Shown here: piece after piece, positions 50,654-58,522 of the stretch
Position numbering within the stretch: position 1 is the first letter of the stretch
Layout: each line of letters starts with the position of its first letter
From: SXXZ01 sp041177965
GTDB lineage: Bacteria; Verrucomicrobiota; Verrucomicrobiia; Limisphaerales; UBA9464
NCBI GenBank assembly: GCA_041177965.1
Contig: JBEGWF010000191.1
Span: 10,219-74,218, forward strand
Reading direction: 5' to 3'
DNA length: 64,000 nucleotides
Translations under genes and position numbers: made by a program
The notes under the pieces: model-generated
The model's input: only the letters and a program-made list of their open reading frames with translations
Told to the model about the DNA's origin: nothing
The model's database searches: none

Positions 50654-51739
50654 ATGTCGCGAGACGCCGGATCCACCGAGCCTTGGGCGGCCCTCCTCCG
50701 GGAGGTGTCCCGCTCGTTCCACCTGACCCTGCGGGTGCTTCCGCCGTCGGTCCGTCGGCCGATCGGGCTGGCGTACCTGCTGGCCCGGGCGACGGACACG
50801 GTGGCCGACGCCGCGTCCCTGCCGGTCGCGGAGCGGAGGCGGGTTCTGGTGGCCCTCCGGGAGCGCATCCTCGATTCCGCGATGCCGACGCCGGGACTCG
50901 GGGCCTTCGCGGCCGGGGTTCCGGAGGTCACCCCGGGCGAACGGCGGCTGATGGCCCGCCTGCCGGAGGCCCTGGAGGCCCTGGATCGCTCCCAGCTCTG
51001 GGAGAAGTCCTCCATCCGCACCGTCCTCGAGATCATCGCCGGCGGTCAGATCCTCGACCTCGATCGGTTCGGTGGTGTCGTTCCGGGACGGGGCGTAGCG
51101 GCACTCCCGGATGCCGGGGCGCTCGACGACTACACCTACCGGGTCGCGGGTTGCGTGGGCGAGTTCTGGACGAGGATCTGTCGTAACCGGCTCTTCCCCG
51201 GTGCCGTGATCGACGACGACGCATTCGAGGCGGATGGCGTCCGGTTGGGCAAGGGGCTGCAGTTGATCAACATCCTCCGGGATCTGCCGCGGGACCTCGA
51301 GGCGGGTCGCTGCTACCTGCCGGCGGATGAATTGGCCCGGGTCGGCCTCGATCCGGACCGGTTGCGGGATCCCGCGGAGGAGGCACGCCTGCGTCCCGTG
51401 TATGACGCCTGGATGGGGCGGGCGGAGGCCCATCTGGTCGCCGGTTGGGAGTACGTGCGACGGATCCCGCCGGGTCAGGTCCGTGTGCGTCTGGCGTGCG
51501 CGTGGCCCATCCTCATCGGTCTCCGCACGCTGCGGCGGTTGCGGGAACCGGGAGTGCTGGACCCCGCGCGTCGGGTGAAGGTCCCGCGTTCCGAGGTCCG
51601 GGCCATCCTGTGGTCCACGATCTGGCGGTTGCCCTGGCCTCGACTGTGGGACGGGTTGTTCGAGGCGAACCGATCGGGTGGACTTCCCGTCCGCCGGGTG
51701 GACGCGGAGCGGGATCGGCCCGACAGTGTCCGGACATGA
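50654..51739 (+). CDS. Squalene/phytoene synthase family protein
   Basis: A 361-residue head-to-head prenyl synthase. The first magnesium-binding motif is D48-T-V-A-D52 (ARATDTVADA), the second D210-x3-D214 in NILRDLPRDLEAGRCY, and the central YTYRVAGCVGEFW is typical. It condenses two prenyl diphosphates to squalene or phytoene; the sequence does not separate the two, though the arrangement resembles squalene synthases. Start at ATG 50654, five bases after TAGCCG. Its stop overlaps the ATG of a short-chain dehydrogenase gene (ATGA), so the two are coupled. The pair may make a terpenoid or hopanoid precursor. Confidence 0.82.
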   Translation: MSRDAGSTEPWAALLREVSRSFHLTLRVLPPSVRRPIGLAYLLARATDTVADAASLPVAERRRVLVALRERILDSAMPTPGLGAFAAGVPEVTPGERRLMARLPEALEALDRSQLWEKSSIRTVLEIIAGGQILDLDRFGGVVPGRGVAALPDAGALDDYTYRVAGCVGEFWTRICRNRLFPGAVIDDDAFEADGVRLGKGLQLINILRDLPRDLEAGRCYLPADELARVGLDPDRLRDPAEEARLRPVYDAWMGRAEAHLVAGWEYVRRIPPGQVRVRLACAWPILIGLRTLRRLREPGVLDPARRVKVPRSEVRAILWSTIWRLPWPRLWDGLFEANRSGGLPVRRVDAERDRPDSVRT

Positions 51740-52626
51740 GGGTCCTGATCACCGGAGCCAGTGGATTCGTTGGGCGCGCCGTCACCGAGGCCGTGGTCCG
51801 CCGGGGGCACGCGGTTCGCGGCCTGGTCAGGCGTCCGCCGGCGAGGGGCGTTCCCGGCGAATGGTTCGCGGGCTCCGTGTGCTCCGGCGAAGACCTCCGG
51901 CGCGCCATGGCGGGTTGCGACGCGGTGATCCACCTCGTCGGCATCATCGGCGAGGTGGGCGACCAGACCTTCGATCGGGTCCACCGTCAGGGAACGCAGC
52001 GGGTCGTCGAGGCCTGCTCCGCCGCCGGTGTCCGGCGCCTGATCCACATGAGCGCCCTCGGCACGCGGTCCGGGGCGATCTCCGGGTATCACCGGTCCAA
52101 GTGGGCGGCCGAACAGGTGGTGCGGGAATCCGGTCTCGATTGGACCGTGTTCCGCCCGTCGGTGATCTACGGTCCCGGCGACGGGTTCGTGAACCTCTTC
52201 GTCCGCATGTCCCGATGGTCGCCCGTGTTGCCGGTGATCGGCCGCGCCGATGCGCTGCTGCAACCCGTTCCGGTCGATGCGGTCGCCGGGGCCTTCGCCG
52301 CCGCGCTCGATTCGGAGGTCTCGGTCCGCAAGACCTACGATCTGTGCGGTCCCGAACCCATGACGCTCGGGACGATCCTCCGGATCCTCCTGGAGGTCGT
52401 CCATCGTCGCCGTTGGATCGTGCGAATCCCGACCAGCCTCGCCCGCATCCAGGCGATCCTTCTGGAGCGGATCCACCCGCTGCTCCTGCGTCGTGCGGCC
52501 CCGTTGACCCGCGACCAGATCCTCATGCTGCAGGAGGACAACGTGGGCGATCCGTTGCCCGCCGAACGTGACCTTTCGGTCCGGACGGTGCCGTTCCGGG
52601 AGGGCCTGCGGCGATTCCTGGGATGA
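51736..52626 (+). CDS. Atypical short-chain dehydrogenase / NAD-dependent epimerase family (NDUFA9-like)
   Basis: A 296-residue Rossmann protein with the glycine motif GASGFVG (residues 7-13), the central block LIHMSALGTRSGAISGYHRSKWAAE containing the conserved Y-x3-K, and RPSVIYGPGDGFVN. This matches the atypical SDR group that includes NDUFA9-like and sterol- or hopanoid-linked proteins. No substrate can be named. The start overlaps the stop of the prenyl synthase gene, which suggests a role in the same isoprenoid pathway; this is inferred from gene order. It faces trpC, with a shared hairpin between. Confidence 0.75.
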   Translation: MRVLITGASGFVGRAVTEAVVRRGHAVRGLVRRPPARGVPGEWFAGSVCSGEDLRRAMAGCDAVIHLVGIIGEVGDQTFDRVHRQGTQRVVEACSAAGVRRLIHMSALGTRSGAISGYHRSKWAAEQVVRESGLDWTVFRPSVIYGPGDGFVNLFVRMSRWSPVLPVIGRADALLQPVPVDAVAGAFAAALDSEVSVRKTYDLCGPEPMTLGTILRILLEVVHRRRWIVRIPTSLARIQAILLERIHPLLLRRAAPLTRDQILMLQEDNVGDPLPAERDLSVRTVPFREGLRRFLG

Positions 52627-52646
52627 GAGGAGGGGAGCCCCGCCTC
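52627..52646. terminator. Hairpin between convergent genes
   Basis: GAGG-A-GGGG-AG-CCCC-G-CCTC forms two 4-bp stems separated by an A/G mismatch. It starts immediately after the SDR stop and touches the trpC stop. There is no T-run. A terminator role is inferred. Confidence 0.4.
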
Positions 52647-53451
52647 AGGCCGCGATCAGTTCTGAGACCTTGGCCGCGATGTCGCCGCTCCTCATCAGGG
52701 ATTCGCCGACCAGGATCGCCCGGCAGCCCGCCGCCCGGAGCCGCACGACATCTGCCCGGCCGTGGATGCCGCTCTCTCCGACCAGGAGCCTCGGCACGCC
52801 ATCGGATGCGGCGAAGAGTCGACGGGCCAGCGATTCGGTGGTTCCCAGGTCGACCCGGAAGGTCTTGAGGTCCCGGTTGTTGACCCCCACCAAACGGGCT
52901 CCGCAGCGCAGCGCCCGGTCGAGTTCGTCCGCGTCGTGGACCTCGACCAGTGCAGCCAGGCCGGCGGCATCGGCCAGACTGTGGAAGTGCGACAATTGCT
53001 CGTCCGAGAGGATGGAGCAGATCAGCAGGATGGCGTCGGCCCCCCACTCCACGGCCTCGAGGATCTGGCGCTCATCGATGATGAAGTCCTTGCGGAGCAG
53101 GGGAAGCCCGACCGCGGAGCGGATGGCCCGGAGGTACTCGAGGGAGCCCTGGAAGAACCGCTCGTCGGTGAGCACCGAAAGGCAGGAGGCCCCGGCCGCC
53201 TCGTACTGCCGCGCGATGCGCACCGCGTCGAAGTCCGGTCGGATCACCCCCAGGCTCGGCGAGGCCTTCTTCACCTCTGCGATCAGCCCGATATCGCCTC
53301 GCCGCGGGCTTGCCAGGGCCGCGGTGAAGTCGCGGACCCCGGTGCCACGCCGTTGGATGGCCTCACGAAGGCGGTGCGCCGCGACGGGGCCCGGGGCCAG
53401 CAGGGCCACTTCCTCGCGTTTTCGCGCGACGATGGTGTCGAGGATGCTCAT
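52645..53451 (-). CDS. trpC: Indole-3-glycerol phosphate synthase
   Basis: Makes indole-3-glycerol phosphate from 1-(2-carboxyphenylamino)-deoxyribulose 5-phosphate in tryptophan synthesis. The 268-residue (beta-alpha)8 barrel shows IAEVKKASPS near residue 57 with the catalytic lysine, LRKDFIIDE, the NNRDLKTF block and LLVGESGI, all in normal order. Length is normal. The other trp genes are not in the window. A pseudopilin gene lies upstream on the same strand, 97 bases away, and is unlikely to be functionally related. Secure call. Confidence 0.95.
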   Translation of the reverse strand: MSILDTIVARKREEVALLAPGPVAAHRLREAIQRRGTGVRDFTAALASPRRGDIGLIAEVKKASPSLGVIRPDFDAVRIARQYEAAGASCLSVLTDERFFQGSLEYLRAIRSAVGLPLLRKDFIIDERQILEAVEWGADAILLICSILSDEQLSHFHSLADAAGLAALVEVHDADELDRALRCGARLVGVNNRDLKTFRVDLGTTESLARRLFAASDGVPRLLVGESGIHGRADVVRLRAAGCRAILVGESLMRSGDIAAKVSELIAA

Positions 53452-53547
53452 CGATGCCGAGGAGGGTACCCGTGGGCAACCCTTGGAATCACGTCCGAAG
53501 ATGCGCGCCGGGATCGAATCGTCGGTTTCGGTCGCAGGTCCCGGCGA

Positions 53548-54414
53548 TCAGGGGTTCTGGAGGGCCCGCAGGGTCCAGTCGGGCCGGTCGGCGGGGTTGG
53601 CCCAGTGGCGCATGTCCTGCAGGCGGCGACGGTCGAGGTTCTCGACATGACCATCCACCATTCCGGTCACCGATCGCAGGTTGTATCGAGGATGGACATT
53701 GCCCCAGGCCTCGGGTCCGTCTTCCGGATTCCAGTCGACCGCCCACCGCCGAGCATTGAGGTAGGGAGGTTTCACGAGGTAGTAGCCGGGGACGATCCGC
53801 CCCTCGAACGGCCCCCTCGCCGAGGTGAACACGAGCAGTTCCGAGGGACGTCCCACCTCGGTGGTCTTGAGCACGCAGAACCGACCGAATCGTTCGAAGG
53901 CCCGCTCGGTGGGCGGCAGCTCGAGATCGTCGCCGCCGACGAACACCGAGTTGATGCCCTGCGAGGGGAAGACCGAGGCGGCGTAGATGCCCAACTCGGG
54001 GTCGTCCATCCGGCGGAAGGCGTCGAGGGTCCGGCGGTTCTCGTTGAGATACATCACGTCGAAGCTCTTGCCGAGGTAGGGGGCGATTCGCCACGGGTAA
54101 CGCGCGTTGATGGGGTGGTTCACCGGGCGCCCCTGGAAATCGGTGGCGGTCAATCCGTAGCGGTACCCCGGAAGCACCGCATCGGAGTGGTCCTCGGAAT
54201 AGAGGGTCCAGGCGATGAGCAATTGGCGCGCCCCGGACATCTCGTTGACCTGCGAGGCGCGGTACCGGGCCTTGCCCAGCGCGGGGAGCAGCATGGCGGC
54301 CAGCAGGGCGATGATGCCGATGACGACCAGCAATTCGATCAGGGTGAAGCCCGGTGCACCCCGACCCGCGGGGGGCACCCTCTTCAGGGATGACGTTGTC
54401 GATTCGATGCGCAT
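53548..54414 (-). CDS. Type II secretion pseudopilin-like protein with prepilin leader
   Basis: A 288-residue protein with a prepilin N-terminus: a basic leader, cleavage G22/F23, and the hydrophobic TLIELLVVIGIIALLAAM with the conserved E27 at position 5 of the mature protein. Peptidase PilD-like processing and N-methylation are expected. The large C-terminal domain has a WAVDWNPEDGPEAWGNVHPRYN region with TGMVDGHVE, the pattern of the G/H-type pseudopilins that are multiplied in Verrucomicrobia and Planctomycetes. The ATG at 54414 follows a TTG (54417). No other secretion genes are adjacent. Confidence 0.85.
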   Translation of the reverse strand: MRIESTTSSLKRVPPAGRGAPGFTLIELLVVIGIIALLAAMLLPALGKARYRASQVNEMSGARQLLIAWTLYSEDHSDAVLPGYRYGLTATDFQGRPVNHPINARYPWRIAPYLGKSFDVMYLNENRRTLDAFRRMDDPELGIYAASVFPSQGINSVFVGGDDLELPPTERAFERFGRFCVLKTTEVGRPSELLVFTSARGPFEGRIVPGYYLVKPPYLNARRWAVDWNPEDGPEAWGNVHPRYNLRSVTGMVDGHVENLDRRRLQDMRHWANPADRPDWTLRALQNP

Positions 54415-54575
54415 CAACCGCTGGATCGCACTGTAGCCCCGAAGCCGGGAGAGTCCAAGGACACAGGTGTCGGTGGTCGGGTTTGGCCTGCCGAACGGTC
54501 GCTTTGCCCCCTTGCCTCCGGTGCGTTCCGGGTCGATCGTTCTCGGGTCGGCGCCGGGAGCGCTGCACCCAAAAC

Positions 54576-54857
54576 ATGAAGATCCGAACCATTCTTGCCC
54601 TGTCGGTCGCCCTGATCACCGCCGGGGCGGTCTCCGCCGAAGACAAACCCAAGGCCAAGGCCAAGCCCTATCCCCTGGACAAGTGCCTGGTCAGCGACGA
54701 GAAGTTCGAGGGCTCCGGCATGGAGGCCTACGAGTTCGTCCACGAAGGCCAGACCATCAAGCTCTGCTGCAAGAGCTGCCTGAAGGACTTCAAGAAGGAC
54801 ACCGCCGCCCATCTGAAGAAACTGGCCAAGGCGAAGGGGCCCAAGAGCGGTTCGTGA
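54576..54857 (+). CDS. Small exported cysteine-rich protein (TRASH/YHS-like)
   Basis: A 93-residue protein with a signal peptide (residues 1-21, ending VSA). The mature part has a lysine-rich start, C37 in PLDKC, and the cluster C64-C65-K-S-C68 (IKLCCKSCLKDFKK), a pattern like the metal-binding TRASH and YHS domains. It probably binds copper or iron in the periplasm, but no metal is proven. The longer frame from 54354 has no signal. The next gene, ogt, starts 104 bases after its stop if the ATG at 54962 is correct, or overlaps by GTGA if the GTG at 54854 is used. Confidence 0.68.
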   Translation: MKIRTILALSVALITAGAVSAEDKPKAKAKPYPLDKCLVSDEKFEGSGMEAYEFVHEGQTIKLCCKSCLKDFKKDTAAHLKKLAKAKGPKSGS

Positions 54858-54961
54858 ACCGGACTTCGTCCCGGTTGCCGGCAGAGAAACCGGGGGGATG
54901 TGCGAATCCTGTCCCGGCCATTCGGGAGGTTGGCCCGGAGATCCTGGCCGACCCGAAGGGC

Positions 54962-55471
54962 ATGCGCCGCGGACGGGCCGAATCGCCCTGGGGTGCGCTC
55001 CGGTTGGTCTGGATCGACCAGGAACTTGTCGGTTGCGGTTTCGACAGCGCCGATCCCGCGGACCACCCCGTGACGGGATGGGATTCGGGAGCCCCCTCCG
55101 ATCCGAGGGGGGCGCAGGTCTGGGTCGATCGTTGGATGGACGCCGCATTCTCCGATCCCGCCGAAGCGATCGGAATCCGGGTGACCGGCACCCCGTTCCA
55201 ACGACGCGTTTGGGCGGCCCTTCTGGAAATCCCTCGCGGGTCGACCGTTTCCTATGGCGAGCTGGCCTCGGCACTCGGAATGCCCCGGGCCGCCCGCGCG
55301 GTCGGGTCCGCCTGCGGGGCCAACCCCGTGGCCTTGTGGATTCCGTGCCACCGGGTGGTCCGCGCCGACGGTCGACTCCACGGTTATCGCTGGGGACTCG
55401 ATCGCAAGCGCGGACTGCTGGACTGGGAATCGCGGGTCGCGGACCGTCCGCAGCCGCGGATCGAACACTGA
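54962..55471 (+). CDS. ogt: Methylated-DNA-protein-cysteine S-methyltransferase
   Basis: Repairs O6-alkylguanine by transferring the alkyl group to its own cysteine. With the ATG at 54962 the protein has 169 residues: an N-terminal ribonuclease-like domain (ESPWGALRLVWIDQ) and the C-terminal active domain with PFQRRVWAALLEIPRG, SYGELA and the acceptor C129 in IPCHRVV. GAAGGG lies 2 bases before this ATG. An upstream GTG at 54854 would add 36 residues and overlap the preceding stop. It lacks an AraC/Ada half. Secure family call. Confidence 0.9.
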   Translation: MRRGRAESPWGALRLVWIDQELVGCGFDSADPADHPVTGWDSGAPSDPRGAQVWVDRWMDAAFSDPAEAIGIRVTGTPFQRRVWAALLEIPRGSTVSYGELASALGMPRAARAVGSACGANPVALWIPCHRVVRADGRLHGYRWGLDRKRGLLDWESRVADRPQPRIEH

Positions 55472-55513
55472 TCCCTTGCCAATGTTGAAGACGGTGTGCG
55501 ATGTAGCCTGTCG

Positions 55514-55909
55514 ATGAAGTTCGCTTCGACTGCCGTCTGGGTGCTCCTGGCCGTGCTTGGACTGGGTTGTGCCAGTTCCCAGAACACCAACCTGACCCCG
55601 AGATCGGCCGCACCGACGCCGGAGGCCACCTACCTGTTCGAGACCACGTTCCGCACCCATCGGCGGGGCGTCCAACCCGAGAACGTGAAGGCCTGGGTCG
55701 TGATGGGACTGAACCTGTATCCCATGCAGCCGGTGCCCAACACGGAGAACCGCTTCGAGGCCCTGTTGCCTCTGCCCACCGACCGTCCGGTGCTGCGCTA
55801 CCGCTACAAGTTCGAGTTCACCTATCCCGGGGTGCTGGACAACAAGGCCAACAGCACCATGTCGCCGGAATACGAGCTGCAGGTGAACGCCGCCTCGGCC
55901 CGGCAATGA
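55514..55909 (+). CDS. Small predicted lipoprotein, unknown function
   Basis: A 131-residue protein with the lipobox LGLGC (cysteine near residue 19), so it should be a lipoprotein. The mature region is beta-rich, with strands ATYLFETTFRTHRRG, VKAWVVMGLNLYPM, RFEALLPLPTD and VLRYRYKFEFTYPG. I do not recognise a family. It ends 80 bases before the exonuclease gene on the other strand. A TAGCCT box (55504-55509) lies 4 bases before the ATG. Export is supported; function is unknown. Confidence 0.6.
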   Translation: MKFASTAVWVLLAVLGLGCASSQNTNLTPRSAAPTPEATYLFETTFRTHRRGVQPENVKAWVVMGLNLYPMQPVPNTENRFEALLPLPTDRPVLRYRYKFEFTYPGVLDNKANSTMSPEYELQVNAASARQ

Positions 55910-55951
55910 GCAGGTCGACCCGGCGACCAACCGAAATGCCCCGCCCGGAAC

Positions 55952-55974
55952 CCGCCCACGAACCGGTGGGGCGG
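55952..55974. terminator. Possible hairpin between convergent genes
   Basis: CCGCCCAC (55952-55959) can pair with GTGGGGCGG (55966-55974), leaving one bulged G. It lies in the 79-base gap between the lipoprotein and exonuclease genes. Weaker than the other hairpins. Confidence 0.25.
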
Positions 55975-55988
55975 ACGGGTCGCTGTGA

Positions 55989-57011
55989 TCAGAGCGCCAG
56001 TTCCAACTGATCGGCCTCGCTGAGGGCGAAGGCTTCGATACCCCTGCGGCGAAGCTGATGGGCGAATTCGGCCGCGAAACCGTGGAGGGTGAAGACGCGT
56101 TCCGGCCTGACCTCATCGACGAATCGAAGCAGGTCCGGGAAATCGGCATGGTCGCTCAGGGCGAACCGTGAGGGCATTCCGGGACCGGGGTTCCGTCGCC
56201 CATCCAGGGCCCATCCGCTGAGCGAGGCGATCCGGAGGGGGCCGATGCGCGGTTGGGCCTCGATGAGGGGCCGGGCGGTGGGGGTGATGACCACGTGTCC
56301 ACGGGCGTTCTCGGGGTCCATCGGGCTCCATCGTGGAAAACGGCATCCCAGTTCCGCGTAGATCCCGGTCATCCGGGCCGAACTGGGGTGCAGTTGGATG
56401 GGCAGGTCGCAATCATCCAGCGCCGCAAGGACCTCCTGGCCCTTGCCCAGGGAGTAGGCGATCAGCACTGGAACGGCTCCGCTCTCGATCGAGTCCCGAC
56501 AGAAGCGGATCACGGCGGCGATCACCTCGTCGGTGGGCGGTAAGACGTACCTCGGGCGGCCATAGGTGGTCTCCATGACGAGCGTTCGTGCGTGCACCGG
56601 TTCGCAGCGCTCGCAACTCCGCCCTGGACGGAGCTTGAAATCACCCGTGTAGAGCAGGGAATCACCGTCGGCCTCGAGTCGTGCCATGGCGCTTCCGAGG
56701 ACATGACCCGCGGGATGCAGGGTCAGGCGGAACGGGAGTCCTGCCGCGGCGGGGGTCAGCGCGTGATGATGGAGGACCTGACCGAAGCCGACGACCTGCT
56801 CGGCCCGCGTGCCGGGGATCCGGGAGCGCATCAGACGCCGGGTGGGCTCGGTCAGGATCACCGCCGAGTGGCGGGCCGTATGGTCGGCATGGGCGTGGCT
56901 GACCACCACCCTCTCTCCGGATCGGACGGGGTGGTGAGCATCCATCCACAGCCCCAATCCGGGGAAATGGAGCCCTCCGTCCCGGTACTGGAAATCCAGC
57001 GGCGAAGCCAC
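55989..57011 (-). CDS. Metallo-beta-lactamase-fold exonuclease (ligase-associated type)
   Basis: A 340-residue protein of the SNM1/Artemis/CPSF-like branch of metallo-beta-lactamases, annotated in many bacteria as ligase-associated DNA exonuclease. The metal site is H39-x-H41-x-D43-H44 (SHAHADH), with GHVLGSAM, YTGDFKLR and LSDHAD for the later ligands. The start is a GTG at 57011. In other genomes it is paired with an ATP-dependent DNA ligase and helicase for end-joining; no such partner is present here. DNA or RNA exonuclease function is predicted, not shown. Confidence 0.8.
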   Translation of the reverse strand: MASPLDFQYRDGGLHFPGLGLWMDAHHPVRSGERVVVSHAHADHTARHSAVILTEPTRRLMRSRIPGTRAEQVVGFGQVLHHHALTPAAAGLPFRLTLHPAGHVLGSAMARLEADGDSLLYTGDFKLRPGRSCERCEPVHARTLVMETTYGRPRYVLPPTDEVIAAVIRFCRDSIESGAVPVLIAYSLGKGQEVLAALDDCDLPIQLHPSSARMTGIYAELGCRFPRWSPMDPENARGHVVITPTARPLIEAQPRIGPLRIASLSGWALDGRRNPGPGMPSRFALSDHADFPDLLRFVDEVRPERVFTLHGFAAEFAHQLRRRGIEAFALSEADQLELAL

Positions 57012-57057
57012 GTCGGGAGGCGGTGGATGCTGGGGAGTGTGTGCGGGATGGCCGGTC

Positions 57058-58293
57058 TCAGGAAACGGGGCCCGAGCCCTTCACATCGAGGCAGACGAGT
57101 TCGCCCCTCCAGTTCCGGACGTAGAGGCGACCGCCCAGCAGCACCGGCGTGGACCACACCTTGCCGCGCGTCACCTGGGCCCGGACGATCTCCTGATAGC
57201 CGGAGGGATCGGCCTTCACCACGATCAATTCACCCTTGCCGGTGACCCAGATCAGCTTGCCATCGGCGGCGCTCAGCACCCCGGTCTCGGCCTCGGGCGA
57301 CTCCCAGGCGACCTTGCCGGTCTCGGCATCGAGGCACTTCAGGCGCGCCTTGGCATCCCCGCCATCCCCGTCGATGCCGTAGACGTGTCGACCGACGGCG
57401 ATCGGCGCCTGCATGTGGGAGCGCAGGGAGGTGTTCTTCCAGAGTTCCCTGGCGCCCGACGCCGTGAACCGGATGCCGCAGGCCCCGGTGCCGTAGCCGG
57501 AGGTCAGGATCATGGTGTCGCCGACCACGACCGGATCGGCCGCGTTCACGTCGTAGCGCGTCTTCCAGGGATGTCGCCAGAGCTCCTTCCCGGTCGTCGG
57601 GTCGACCGCGATGACGTGCCGCAACCCGAACAGGGCCAGCGCCGATCTTCCGCCCGCCGAGAAGGGAACCGGTGTGCCGTATCCGGCCGAACCCTTGCCG
57701 CTGGTCCAGAGTTCCTTGCCCGTGGTCTTGTCGAGCGCCAGTCCTGCATCTCCGGCGTTGTAGATCACCGAGTTCCCATGGATGTGGGGCGCCCCGGCGA
57801 ATCCCCACTCGGGCACCTTGAGGCCCAGTTCCGAGGAGAGTTGGCGCGACCAGAGCACCTTGCCCGTCGCGGCCTCGAGGCACAGGGCCACGCCGGCCTT
57901 CGAGACGGTGTAGACCCGGCCTCCGTCGAGGGTGGGGGTTCCCGAGGTGCCTCCCTCGTAATAGTGGTCGGCGAGCTTCTCAGGGTAGCTGTGCCTCCAC
58001 AACTCCTTGCCGCTGGAGGCGTCGACCGCCACGACGCTGTCGATGCCGTTGTCCTTCTGTCCGTTGTGGCCGAGGGTGAACAGGCGGCCGTCGGCGAGGG
58101 TCATCGAGGAGAATCCCGCACCGACATTCGCTTTCCACAACGCCTTGGGTTGGCCCCCGGGCCAGGTTCCCAGCCATCGGGTCTCCGGAGAAACCCCCGA
58201 GCCGTCCGGGCCACGGAAGCGCGGCCAAGCGTCAGCGCCCCAGGCGGTGAGGAGCGTGGCGTGGGCAAGGGTGACGACCATGGGAAGTTTCAT
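57058..58293 (-). CDS. Exported PQQ-like beta-propeller repeat protein
   Basis: A 411-residue protein with a signal peptide (residues 1-19) and a series of PQQ-type blades with the A-x-D-x-x-[ST]-G-K-x-x-W core: VAVDASSGKELWR, LCLEAATGKVLWS, LALDKTTGKELWT, IAVDPTTGKELWR and LKCLDAETGKVAWE. The start WPRFRGPDGSGVS is typical of outer-membrane or periplasmic PQQ-propeller proteins in PVC bacteria. It probably does not bind PQQ itself; no quinoprotein calcium or heme motif was seen. The function is unknown. It ends 46 bases before the exonuclease start, on the same strand. Confidence 0.82.
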   Translation of the reverse strand: MKLPMVVTLAHATLLTAWGADAWPRFRGPDGSGVSPETRWLGTWPGGQPKALWKANVGAGFSSMTLADGRLFTLGHNGQKDNGIDSVVAVDASSGKELWRHSYPEKLADHYYEGGTSGTPTLDGGRVYTVSKAGVALCLEAATGKVLWSRQLSSELGLKVPEWGFAGAPHIHGNSVIYNAGDAGLALDKTTGKELWTSGKGSAGYGTPVPFSAGGRSALALFGLRHVIAVDPTTGKELWRHPWKTRYDVNAADPVVVGDTMILTSGYGTGACGIRFTASGARELWKNTSLRSHMQAPIAVGRHVYGIDGDGGDAKARLKCLDAETGKVAWESPEAETGVLSAADGKLIWVTGKGELIVVKADPSGYQEIVRAQVTRGKVWSTPVLLGGRLYVRNWRGELVCLDVKGSGPVS

Positions 58294-58481
58294 GCGCCCA
58301 CGGTAGGCGGAGGTCCCGGTTCGTCAATCAGGCAAGCATGGGTGCCCGCAATGTCAATCTTACCAGCCCTTTTGAGGGCCGGGTGCGGTGATTCGTGGAG
58401 GATCGGCCTTCGCCTCCGATTGCCGGATCTCAGATATTTCGGGGTTTTCGGGTCAAAAACGGGCTGAACAATAAATTGGTT

Positions 58482-58501
58482 AGTCATTATGAATAATTAC
58501 T
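58482..58501. promoter_or_regulatory. Imperfect inverted repeat before the NtrC-like gene
   Basis: AGTCATTAT-GA-ATAATTACT pairs in 8 of 9 positions. It lies in an AT-rich patch of the 229-base divergent gap, 21 bases before the first GTG at 58523, and may be an operator. Nothing else was recognised in the gap. Confidence 0.4.
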
Positions 58502-58522
58502 GTTGACCGGTGATCCCCGAAA

